DNA of 15,810 nt from JAVKBW01 sp964352715 (GTDB taxonomy: Bacteria > Pseudomonadota > Alphaproteobacteria > UBA8366 > Aestuariispiraceae). Position 1 is the first letter of the stretch, and the number at the start of each line of letters is the position of its first letter. Shown in pieces: positions 1 through 6,835 of the stretch. The notes below the pieces were generated by a model. The model saw only the letters and a program-made list of their open reading frames with translations. It ran no database searches and had not been told where the DNA came from. The DNA is taken from contig CAYGSU010000079.1 of NCBI GenBank assembly GCA_964352715.1, forward strand, positions 1 through 15,810. Direction: 5' to 3'. The position numbers and the translations under genes are program-made.

Positions 1-1106
1 GTCGGTTTCACACCCGGCTCGAACCAAAGACCGGTAACATTCAGGACGCCAGTGAGCCGGTCGGCCTTCATGTCGATCCGACCGACCATCCGGTCGCCTT
101 CCAGCATGGGAAAGACGTAGTAGCCGTAAACGCGCTTTTCCGCCGGAACGAAAACCTCGATCCGGTAGTCGAATCCGAACAGCTTCATCAGACGCTTGCG
201 ATCGCGGATCAGCGGATCGAACGGGCTGAGGATGCGCAGCCGGTCGATCGGGTCAGGCAGATCGGCGCACACGTCTTCCAGATCGGGTCTTGCGAATAAC
301 TGCCGTGTCGGCGACCCGTCTGCCGCTTCCACCCGCACGGGCATGACCGTTGCAGCGGGTTGCCGTTGCAGCCAGGCATTCGCTTCGGCTGTGGTTATTG
401 ATGCCCAGAATCCTGCGATATCTGCTGCACTGCCGTAGCCGAGCCGCTCAAGGGCGGACCGACAGGCCCAGTCGATCAGATGGTCGTCGTGTGGGTGATC
501 GTTGCCGGCATGATCCGGCAGCACCCGTTCGGTAAGGTCATAGATCTTCTGGAACCCCTGCCGGCCGGATACGGCGAGATCGCCGGTTCGCCACAGGAAT
601 TCAAGTGCGGTTTTTGACGGGTGCCAGTCCCACCAGCCGCCGGCCTTTCCTGTTCGTTCGGACGAAAAGTCACGGCTCTGTACCGGGCCGATTTCGCGAA
701 CATGGTCGAGAATTCGTGCTGTTTCTGACAGGCACTCGCCGCCGTGCCAGTTTCTGTAACTTTCCGCCAGTCGCACTTTTTCCCGCCGAAATCGAGCCTT
801 CCAGAACGGAAAGAACCGGGTCGGAATGATAGACGCGTCATGCGTCCAGTTTTCGAATGCGGTGCGGTGCTTTTCCACCGCCTGCACCAGGTGCTTCTGC
901 CGATACGTCGTATTGCGGGAAAACAGGATCATGTGGTGAGCGCGTTCGACCGTGTTTATGCTGTCGATCTGCACGAATCCCATTCGTTCGAGCAGATCGA
1001 GCAGGCCTTCGGAAGACAGTTTTTGCCGGGGTGGGTCAGACAGTCCCTGCAGCGACAGCACAAGGCGGCGCGCGGTGGCGGGGTCCAGCGTGAAAGGTGT
1101 TGGCAT
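1..1106 (-). CDS. ycaQ: YcaQ/AlkX-type DNA glycosylase (winged-helix, HTH_42 superfamily), C-terminus cut by window edge
   Basis: The frame is open from ATG at 1106 to the left edge, giving 368 codons with no stop; the usual family length is about 400, so little is missing. An in-frame TGA eight codons upstream (1130-1128), with no alternative start between, fixes the start. Residues 46-48 read QID inside GFVQIDSINTVERAHH. This is the Q-hydrophobic-D catalytic motif known for the AlkX/YcaQ branch, as opposed to QxQ in the AlkZ branch. Further family signatures are the tryptophan-rich GGWWDWHPSK stretch, LSPFDPLIRDR, and EKRVYGYYVFPML near the C-terminus. Known members unhook DNA interstrand crosslinks or remove bulky alkylated bases in the cytoplasm. 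The gene is divergent from the molybdenum hydroxylase gene and has no repair neighbours here. No strong Shine-Dalgarno is visible. Family call is firm; the substrate is inferred. Confidence 0.9.
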   Translation of the reverse strand, partial: MPTPFTLDPATARRLVLSLQGLSDPPRQKLSSEGLLDLLERMGFVQIDSINTVERAHHMILFSRNTTYRQKHLVQAVEKHRTAFENWTHDASIIPTRFFPFWKARFRREKVRLAESYRNWHGGECLSETARILDHVREIGPVQSRDFSSERTGKAGGWWDWHPSKTALEFLWRTGDLAVSGRQGFQKIYDLTERVLPDHAGNDHPHDDHLIDWACRSALERLGYGSAADIAGFWASITTAEANAWLQRQPAATVMPVRVEAADGSPTRQLFARPDLEDVCADLPDPIDRLRILSPFDPLIRDRKRLMKLFGFDYRIEVFVPAEKRVYGYYVFPMLEGDRMVGRIDMKADRLTGVLNVTGLWFEPGVKP

Positions 1107-1256
1107 GGCGGTGTTCCGGCTCGGTCTTCAAATGTCGCGAGAGGAAAGCAATCCTTCGTTTCGGCAGGAGACCACGGGCTTGAAAATCGTGTTCAGTGCA
1201 GTATTCGTCGTTGCAGCAAGGCTGCCTAACACTATCGTCCGTTCGGAGTGCAATCC
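1107..1256. promoter_or_regulatory. Divergent intergenic region with weak promoter candidate
   Basis: This 150-bp gap separates the divergent ycaQ and molybdenum hydroxylase genes, so it should hold both promoters. On the plus strand TTGAAA (1180-1185) lies 16 bp before TATTCG (1202-1207). The -35 is good but the -10 is poor. A small GCAGC-AAG-GCTGC hairpin sits at 1213-1225. No operator-like dyad of convincing length is seen. Confidence 0.25.
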
Positions 1257-3635
1257 ATGAGTTTTTCATCACCGTTGGGGCAGGCTGTACCCCGTGCGGA
1301 AGACTACCGGATGCTGACCGGCCACGGGCGGTTTGTTGATGACCTGATGTCGGCGGATGCCCTGCATGCCGTGTTCTTCCGGTCGCCTGTGGCGCATGCC
1401 AGAATCATCGCTCTGGATATCGACGATGCGCTGGCGGTTCCGGGTGTACGGGCGATCCTGACCCATGATGATCTGGAACGGAACGGGATTGAGCCGGTAA
1501 CCTGTATGTCGCCGATGCATTCCTATGACGGCAAGCGTTTCCGCGAACCCGTCCGGCATCTGCTGGTGAAGGATACGGTGCGGTTTGTTGGTGATCCGGT
1601 GGCGCTGGTGATTGCCGATACGGACTATGCCGCGAGGGACGCGGTTGAACTGATCGGCTTCGAGTATGACGAGCTGGATATTTGTGTCGATACCGGTGCT
1701 TCGGTCGATATTGCGTTTGAACTGCGCGAAGGGGATGCGGAAAAGACGGACACCGCCTTCGCAATTGCAGACCATGTCGTATCGATTGACGTGGTCAATA
1801 ATCGCGTTGTCGGGTCGCCGATCGAACCTCGGTCGCTGATTGCAAGCTACGATGCGTCGGAAGACCGTTACACCCTCGTGTCGCAAAGTCAGGGCGTTCA
1901 CCTGCTGCGCAATCTGATCTGCAAACCGTTGGGCCTTTCGAAAGACAAGGTGCGCGTGATAACGCCGGATGTCGGCGGCAGTTTTGCGGTAAAACTGACC
2001 AGTTATCCCGATCAGTCTCTGATGCTGTTTGCCGCCCGGCATGTCGGCGCGGCCATCCGCTGGACGGAAACTCGGGGCGAAGCGATGCTGGCGGATGTAC
2101 ATGGCCGCGATCATGTCACACGGGGCGAGCTCGCCTTCGACAGCAATGGTCGGATTCTTGGCCTGAAAGTAACGACACGCGGCAACCTTGGCGCCTATGC
2201 CTCGCCCATCGGCCCGTTCACCAGCGGCCGGGGGTTCATCAAGATGCTCGGCCATTCCTATTCGATCCCGGCGTTGCGTGTCCGGTGTGTCGGGGTTTAC
2301 ACCAATACCGCGCCGACGGATGCCTATCGCGGTGCTGGCAAGCCGGAATCGAGTTACTTTCTGGAACGTCTGATGGAAAAGGCTTCGCGCGAACTGGGCA
2401 TCGAGCGGTTCGACCTGCGCCGCCGAAATCTGATCCAGCCGGAACAGATGCCCTATACCAGTCCGGTCGGCATTGTTTACCATTCCGGCGACATACCGCG
2501 GGTGTTTGAACAGGCGCTTCTGGCGGCCGATGTCGCCGGATTTGCGAACCGGCGCACCGATTCGAAAAAGGCAGGCAAACTGCGCGGTCTGGGTCTGTGC
2601 CCGGCGATGCATCTCGGCGGCGGAAACTCAAACGAGACCAGCGATCTCAGGGTCGGCAGCGATGGAATTGTCACCTTGCGGACAGGCGTTCAAGCCTCGG
2701 GGCAGGGGCATGAAACCGTCTTCATGCAGCTTCTGTCCAACCGGTTGCAAATTCCTATGGAGAGCATCCGTGTGATCGAAGGCGATACGGATGAATTGGC
2801 GGATGGCGGCGGTACCGGCGGTTCTTCATCGCTGACAATCGCGGGCCCAACCATCGAGAGAGCGGCGCGGACGCTGATCGACAATGCCCGCAAGCAGGCA
2901 GCCGACCGGTTGGAAACCGCCCCGGCCGACATAGAATATGGCGATGGCCGCTTCACCGTGGCCGGCACAGATAAATCGATCGGCCTGTTTGAACTGGCGA
3001 CGGCGCTGGAGAGTGACGGCCAGCCGGGATGCGCGGCAACGGAAGCGTTTGACGGCGATCCGCAGGCTGTAACGGTCAGCACCTATGCCTGCGAGGTCGA
3101 GATCGATCCGGATACCGGCGGGCTCGATATCGTCGCCTTCACTTGCGTTGATGATTTGGGCAACGTTTTGAACCCGGGGCTGGCCTATGGCCAGGTCGCA
3201 GGTGGACTGACACAGGCCATCGGTCAGGCGGTTATGGAACATACGGTATACGACCCGGCGGACGGTCAGATGCTTTCGGGATCGTTTATGGATTATGGAT
3301 TGCCGCGCGCCACCGATGTTCCGGCATTCGCCCACAATGATGCCGGTGTACCGGCCATGAACAACGTTCTGGGCGCCAAAGGTGCCGGTGAGGTTGGCGC
3401 AAACGGGGGTTGCGGCCCGGTTATCTGCGCAATTCTTGACGCCTTGCAGGCAGCGGGTGGTGCGGCGGATATCGATATGCCGGCAACACCGGAGGTCATC
3501 TGGCGCGCCCTGAAGGGCGATCCGCCGTCGCGTTCGCCAGTGGACTGGTCGCATGGCAGCAATCTCATACCCGCCAACGGCCAGGACATTGACGACCGGG
3601 TTTCAGATGACAGCGAAGACGGTATTCCGCATTGA
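1257..3635 (+). CDS. Xanthine dehydrogenase family, molybdopterin-binding large subunit (CoxL form II-like)
   Basis: The product (792 aa) is the molybdenum cofactor-binding subunit of a molybdenum hydroxylase, a cytoplasmic or membrane-associated enzyme that oxidises a carbon centre using water. ATG at 1257 is chosen because GGAG at 1245-1248 lies 8 nt upstream; a GTG at 1248 would overlap that site. Residues about 18-130 form the aldehyde oxidase/xanthine dehydrogenase hammerhead domain, followed by two MoCo-binding domains. AYRGAGK at 356-362 is the active-site loop. It resembles the form II AYRGAGR loop, not the AYXCSFR loop of true aerobic CO dehydrogenase, so CO oxidation is unlikely. 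GAKGAGEVG at 706-714 supplies the expected catalytic glutamate, E712. QASGQGHE and GGGTGGSSS cofactor-contact motifs are also present. GGSFAVK replaces the more usual GGGFGxK. Neither the [2Fe-2S] small subunit nor the FAD medium subunit is encoded nearby, and neither domain is fused, so the partners must be elsewhere or absent. The substrate is unknown. Confidence 0.88.
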   Translation: MSFSSPLGQAVPRAEDYRMLTGHGRFVDDLMSADALHAVFFRSPVAHARIIALDIDDALAVPGVRAILTHDDLERNGIEPVTCMSPMHSYDGKRFREPVRHLLVKDTVRFVGDPVALVIADTDYAARDAVELIGFEYDELDICVDTGASVDIAFELREGDAEKTDTAFAIADHVVSIDVVNNRVVGSPIEPRSLIASYDASEDRYTLVSQSQGVHLLRNLICKPLGLSKDKVRVITPDVGGSFAVKLTSYPDQSLMLFAARHVGAAIRWTETRGEAMLADVHGRDHVTRGELAFDSNGRILGLKVTTRGNLGAYASPIGPFTSGRGFIKMLGHSYSIPALRVRCVGVYTNTAPTDAYRGAGKPESSYFLERLMEKASRELGIERFDLRRRNLIQPEQMPYTSPVGIVYHSGDIPRVFEQALLAADVAGFANRRTDSKKAGKLRGLGLCPAMHLGGGNSNETSDLRVGSDGIVTLRTGVQASGQGHETVFMQLLSNRLQIPMESIRVIEGDTDELADGGGTGGSSSLTIAGPTIERAARTLIDNARKQAADRLETAPADIEYGDGRFTVAGTDKSIGLFELATALESDGQPGCAATEAFDGDPQAVTVSTYACEVEIDPDTGGLDIVAFTCVDDLGNVLNPGLAYGQVAGGLTQAIGQAVMEHTVYDPADGQMLSGSFMDYGLPRATDVPAFAHNDAGVPAMNNVLGAKGAGEVGANGGCGPVICAILDALQAAGGAADIDMPATPEVIWRALKGDPPSRSPVDWSHGSNLIPANGQDIDDRVSDDSEDGIPH

Positions 3636-3673
3636 TTTGTTGAAAATCTGAACGGCAGGCCTTAATCAGAGTG

Positions 3674-3910
3674 ATGGCAAAGCTTCCGGACCTTCCTTCA
3701 CCTTGCGTTGGCGTTTGCACGCTCGATCCCGTAGCCGGCGTTTGCGTCGGGTGCCTGCGCACGCCAATGGAAATTGCGCTCTGGCCCGGATCCGACAATG
3801 AAAAGCGCTATGAAATTCTTCAGGAACTGAAGAAACGACGCCGCGCGGCAGGCATTACAAGCCCCGCCGATATGAGGGCGCGCCGTCGGGCGCGACGGGG
3901 CACGGCCTGA
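3674..3910 (+). CDS. DUF1289 domain small cysteine-rich protein
   Basis: The product is a 78-residue protein with the DUF1289 signature SPCVGVC...GVCVGCLRTPMEIALW. Four cysteines (C11, C15, C24, C27) are spaced CX3C-X8-CX2C, which suggests a bound zinc or other metal. The tail is strongly basic (KKRRR and RARRRARRG), which could fit nucleic acid contact, but that is inference. ATG at 3674 is preferred over GTG at 3671; neither has a strong ribosome binding site. It lies 38 bp after the molybdenum hydroxylase gene and may be co-transcribed with it. It converges with the CobW gene, leaving 5 bp between stops. DUF1289 members have no settled function. The family call is confident, the role unknown. 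Confidence 0.85.
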   Translation: MAKLPDLPSPCVGVCTLDPVAGVCVGCLRTPMEIALWPGSDNEKRYEILQELKKRRRAAGITSPADMRARRRARRGTA

Positions 3911-3922
3911 AGGGGTCAGGCC
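3904..3922. other. Perfect hairpin spanning two convergent stop codons
   Basis: GGCCTGA (3904-3910) and TCAGGCC (3916-3922) are exact inverted repeats around the 5-nt loop AGGGG. Each arm contains the TGA stop of one of the two convergent genes (DUF1289 on plus, CobW on minus). No T-tract follows on either strand, so an intrinsic terminator in the classical sense is not supported. The structure could still protect the 3' ends of both transcripts or act as a weak bidirectional terminator. Confidence 0.4.
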
Positions 3923-4989
3923 AGGAATGCGTTCAGCATTTCCTCGACCGGTTTTCTGGAAATATCCCGCGTGATCATTACCAGCCGTGATCGTCGGTCT
4001 TCTCCTGCTTGCCATTCGCCGATAATCGCCGGCGGATGAAACACATGCTGCACCCCGTGCACGGCGACCGGTCCGGGGGCATCGACGACATCGAGAATCC
4101 CCTTGATCCGCAGCAGATTGGAGCCGTGGACCGAAATCAGCGCTTCGATCCATTCCACGAACGGATCCCACTCTATCGGCTTGTCCCGGGTGATGCAGAA
4201 ACTGCGGATCCGGTCATCATGCCGGTTCACATCATGGTGGTATGCATGGCCATGCTCATGACCATGATTGTGGCCATGATCGTCCGCATATGCTTCTTCC
4301 TGCAGCCATTTTTCGACATCGGGCGCTTTCGTTGCGGGGTCGTACAACCCGGCATCGAACAGCAGCGCCGGATCGACCTCGCCGAAGGAAGCGGTAATCT
4401 GCCTGGCCGCGGGGTTGATGACCCGCAAGCGGTCCTGCAAAGCCGCGAGATCTTCTGGAGACGCAAGATCGGCCTTTGTCAGCACCAGCCGGTCGGCGAC
4501 AGCAGCCTGCTTCACGGATTCAGGCGTATCGTCCAGTTGCCGCGCGCCATGAACGGCGTCAACCGTGGTCACCACGCCGTCCAGCCGGTAGCGTCCTGAA
4601 AGTACAGGGTCTGTCATCAGGGTGTGCAGAATGGGTGCCGGATCGGCAAGGCCGGTGGTTTCGATCACCAGGCGTTCAAAGGCCGGAATCTCACCCTTCC
4701 AGCGGCGTCGGTACAGGGTTCTGAGTGTTTCAATCAGATCGCCCCGGATGGTGCAGCACAGGCAGCCTGATTCCATCAGCACGGTATCTTCGGTGCTTGT
4801 TTCCACCAGACGGTGATCAAGGCCGACTTCGCCGAATTCGTTGATTACGACCGCTGTCTGCCCCATGCCCGGATGGGTCAGCAGTTTCGATAGCAGGGTG
4901 GTTTTTCCGCTGCCCAGGAAGCCGGTCAGGACACTGACCGGCAAACGGTCACGTTCACCCTGTTCTTCTGCTTCCGACGTCTCTGCCAT
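3916..4989 (-). CDS. CobW/COG0523 family GTP-binding metallochaperone with His-rich stretch
   Basis: The product is a 357-aa G3E P-loop GTPase. Motifs in order are the Walker A GFLGSGKTT (23-31), the metal-binding CLCC motif within ESGCLCCT (76-79), ETTGLADP as the Walker B/switch region (110-117), and TKAD as the base-specificity motif (171-174). A histidine-rich stretch follows at about 238-257, with many HGH repeats, then the CobW C-terminal domain. COG0523 proteins deliver metals such as zinc, cobalt or iron to client enzymes. CxCC plus the histidine loop is typical of zinc-linked members, though the metal cannot be fixed here. AGGA lies 8 nt upstream of the ATG at 4989. It is convergent with DUF1289 and divergent from the hydratase gene. 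No Zur-like palindrome was recognised upstream. A role in supporting the neighbouring molybdenum hydroxylase or DUF1289 protein is only a guess from proximity. Confidence 0.92.
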   Translation of the reverse strand: MAETSEAEEQGERDRLPVSVLTGFLGSGKTTLLSKLLTHPGMGQTAVVINEFGEVGLDHRLVETSTEDTVLMESGCLCCTIRGDLIETLRTLYRRRWKGEIPAFERLVIETTGLADPAPILHTLMTDPVLSGRYRLDGVVTTVDAVHGARQLDDTPESVKQAAVADRLVLTKADLASPEDLAALQDRLRVINPAARQITASFGEVDPALLFDAGLYDPATKAPDVEKWLQEEAYADDHGHNHGHEHGHAYHHDVNRHDDRIRSFCITRDKPIEWDPFVEWIEALISVHGSNLLRIKGILDVVDAPGPVAVHGVQHVFHPPAIIGEWQAGEDRRSRLVMITRDISRKPVEEMLNAFLA

Positions 4990-5080
4990 GACGATAATCC
5001 TGCATGATATACGGCCATACCGGCTGTAACCCGTGAGTTAGCGATGCGGGCACAGGAAAACAAGCCGTTCACACTATTGA

Positions 5081-5141
5081 TGCAGCGCAACAAAGTGCGT
5101 ATTGCAGACCGATACAAACCCCCTTATATTGCGGCGCAACA
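5081..5141 (+). promoter_or_regulatory. Two 12-bp TGC-dyad repeats flanking a promoter (candidate operators)
   Basis: TGCAGCGCAACA (5081-5092) and TGCGGCGCAACA (5130-5141) differ at one base and are both built on TGC-N3-GCA dyads. The second is centred on the 11-bp palindrome TTGCGGCGCAA (5129-5139). One copy lies upstream of the predicted -35 and the other covers the -10/start region. This is the arrangement expected for repressor sites. TGC-rich dyads of this type are recalled for PhaR-type polyhydroxybutyrate regulators, and the downstream gene is PhaJ-like. The regulator assignment is inference. Confidence 0.45.
5102..5130 (+). promoter_or_regulatory. Sigma70-like promoter for the hydratase-ribF region
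   Basis: TTGCAG (5102-5107) and TATATT (5125-5130) are separated by 17 bp. The -10 matches the consensus at five of six positions and the -35 at three. The predicted start at about 5137 gives a leader of roughly 75 nt before the strong ribosome binding site. The promoter sits 222 bp into a divergent region shared with the CobW gene. Confidence 0.4.
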
Positions 5142-5211
5142 TAGCCAGATGCCCGATTTTGATGGGCGCGGTTGTCGATTATGCCTGTAACAGGCGTTTA
5201 GGAGAAAATTG

Positions 5212-5721
5212 ATGGATGCCCCAATTCCGCACGAGGAACTCAACGGTTACTTCATTGAAGACCTGACCGTTGGCATGTCGGCTGTTTTCGCGAAAACGAT
5301 CACCGAAGCCGACATTGTCCTGTTCTCGGGCGTTACCGGCGACATGAACCCCGTTCACGTGAATCAGGACTTCGCGGAAGATACGATTTTCAAGGGCCGT
5401 ATCGCACACGGGATGTTGACCGCCAGTCTGATTTCGACGGTGCTTGGCACCAAGCTGCCGGGTCCCGGCTGCATCTACCTGAAGCAGGACCTTCGTTTTC
5501 TGGCGCCGGTGCGCGCCGGCGACACGGTTCAGGCCCGCATCGTGATTACCGACATCATTGCCGAAAAGAAACGCCTGATCGCCAAAACAACGGCGCATGT
5601 CGGCGAGACGATCGTTTGTGACGGTGAAGCGGCGATGATGGTTCGCAGCCGCGTGCAGGAAGCCGCCAGACGAAAAGCGGATGCTGAAGAAGCCGCCGCC
5701 AAACAGATCGCAGCCGACTAA
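5212..5721 (+). CDS. MaoC family (R)-specific enoyl-CoA hydratase, PhaJ-like
   Basis: The product is a 169-aa single-hotdog hydratase. GDMNPVH (43-49) carries the catalytic pair D44 and H49 of the (R)-hydratase motif, and RIAHGMLTASL (63-73) followed by LPGPGCIYL is the stretch seen in PhaJ-type enzymes. These hydrate trans-2-enoyl-CoA to (R)-3-hydroxyacyl-CoA, linking beta-oxidation to polyhydroxyalkanoate synthesis. ATG at 5212 is preferred over TTG at 5209 because TAGGAG (5199-5204) is 7 nt upstream, the best ribosome binding site in the window. The C-terminal 25 residues are an alanine/lysine/glutamate-rich, probably helical tail beyond the hotdog core. It lies 74 bp before ribF, and MaoC genes at this position are familiar in alphaproteobacteria. 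It could instead act on another acyl-CoA. Family confident, substrate less so. Confidence 0.88.
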   Translation: MDAPIPHEELNGYFIEDLTVGMSAVFAKTITEADIVLFSGVTGDMNPVHVNQDFAEDTIFKGRIAHGMLTASLISTVLGTKLPGPGCIYLKQDLRFLAPVRAGDTVQARIVITDIIAEKKRLIAKTTAHVGETIVCDGEAAMMVRSRVQEAARRKADAEEAAAKQIAAD

Positions 5722-5795
5722 TTTCATCGTTCTCCTTGATCGTCGGTACCGCACCGGTTCATTCTGCGACCTCCTGACGGCCAAGGATGTTATCG

Positions 5796-6746
5796 ATGCG
5801 TGTTTTTACCGATCTATCAGCGTTTCCGGATGAGCTGCGCAGCGGGGTTGTCGCGATCGGCAATTTCGATGGCGTGCATCGCGGGCACCAGTTGCTGATC
5901 GGCAAGGCGACGGAACAGGCGGCAATGCGGGGGCGTCCGACCGGCGTGCTGACGTTCGAACCGCATCCAAGGCGTTTCTTCAAGCCCGATGAGCCACCCT
6001 TTGGCCTGACGCCGACCCATAACAAGGCGCACCATATCGAAGCTTTGGGCGTCGATTACATGTCGGTGCTGGAGTTCACTGCTGAAACAGCGGCAATGAC
6101 GGCCGAGGACTTCATCGACCGTGTTCTTGTCGACGGGTTAGGCGCATCGCATATCGTGATCGGCTACGACTTTTGTTTCGGCAAGGGCCGCAAGGGCACA
6201 CCGGACCTGTTGCGCACGCATGGCGGTTTCGACGTGACGGTGATCGATCCGGCCGCGACGCATGACGGCATCATTTATTCCTCGACCCGAATTCGCGATG
6301 CCCTGCGACGCGGCAATCCGGGGCAGGCGATGGCGCTGCTGGGCCGTCCCTACGAGATAGAGGCGCGGGTCGAGCCGGGTGAGAAACTGGGCCGGACAAT
6401 CGGGTTTCCGACCGCAAACCTGTCGCTCGGCGATTTTCTGAGGCCGGCGATCGGCATCTATGCCGTGCGCTGCGGGCTGGTCGACGAAGACACTGGTGAC
6501 ACCACCTGGTACGACGGCGCCGGTTATTATGGCGACCGGCCGACGGTCGACGGCACGGGTGAGCTGTTCGAAGCGTTTCTTTTCGATTTCGACGGCGATC
6601 TGTACGGGCGATATCTGCGGGTCGCGCTGATCGAATATGTCAGGGAAGACAAGAAATTCGACAGTGTCGATGCAATGCGTGACCAGATTGCTGCCGATTG
6701 CAAAATCGCCAGGCGGATTCTGAAGACCCGGGCCGCCGGCGCCTAA
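5796..6746 (+). CDS. ribF: Bifunctional riboflavin kinase / FAD synthetase RibF
   Basis: The product (316 aa) phosphorylates riboflavin to FMN and adenylylates FMN to FAD. The N-terminal nucleotidyltransferase domain shows IGNFDGVHRGH (21-31), FEPHPRRFF (54-62), GYDFCFGKGRKG (123-134) and SSTRIRDAL (162-170). The C-terminal kinase domain shows GRTIGFPTANL (199-209), with the PTAN nucleotide/metal motif, and then DRPTVDGT and LFDFDGDLYGR (262-272). Length is normal. ATG at 5796 is chosen because AAGGA (5783-5787) lies 8 nt upstream; the in-frame ATG at 5787 overlaps that site. The kinase domain has a slightly extended acidic loop, VDEDTGDTTWYDGAGYYG, where many homologues have a shorter GVANIG-type segment. 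No FMN riboswitch precedes it. It probably shares a transcript with the hydratase gene and leads into ileS. Confidence 0.97.
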   Translation: MRVFTDLSAFPDELRSGVVAIGNFDGVHRGHQLLIGKATEQAAMRGRPTGVLTFEPHPRRFFKPDEPPFGLTPTHNKAHHIEALGVDYMSVLEFTAETAAMTAEDFIDRVLVDGLGASHIVIGYDFCFGKGRKGTPDLLRTHGGFDVTVIDPAATHDGIIYSSTRIRDALRRGNPGQAMALLGRPYEIEARVEPGEKLGRTIGFPTANLSLGDFLRPAIGIYAVRCGLVDEDTGDTTWYDGAGYYGDRPTVDGTGELFEAFLFDFDGDLYGRYLRVALIEYVREDKKFDSVDAMRDQIAADCKIARRILKTRAAGA

Positions 6747-6835
6747 AGCGATACAGCGCAAAAAAAACTTGTGATTCCGGGCGCTTTTTGGCCCTTATCC
6801 AGTCGATTCCGATTAGCACAGATTGAAGATGTAAA

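Noticed and set aside
476..1106. Apparent fragmentation of the left-edge gene into several short open frames
   Set aside because: Reading the minus strand codon by codon from 1106 gives one uninterrupted YcaQ frame to the edge; the fragments are in other frames, and there is no pseudogene.
1269..2612. Long minus-strand open frame (447 codons) opposite the molybdenum hydroxylase gene
   Set aside because: The plus-strand frame has clear family motifs throughout; the antisense translation shows no recognisable domain and is a by-product of codon bias.
1257..3635. Aerobic carbon monoxide dehydrogenase (form I CoxL)
   Set aside because: The active-site loop is AYRGAGK, lacking the AYXCSFR cysteine motif needed for the copper-molybdenum CO site.
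4990..5211. Zur box controlling the CobW gene
   Set aside because: I looked for an AT-rich zinc-uptake-regulator palindrome near the CobW start and saw none; the only good dyads are the TGC-type repeats nearer the hydratase gene.
5722..5795. FMN riboswitch before ribF
   Set aside because: The gap is only 74 bp and contains none of the conserved RFN-element stems.
6747..6835. T-box leader or terminator before ileS
   Set aside because: No T-box core sequence is visible; the A8 run and short GGGC/GCCC dyad do not form a terminator with a T-tract.
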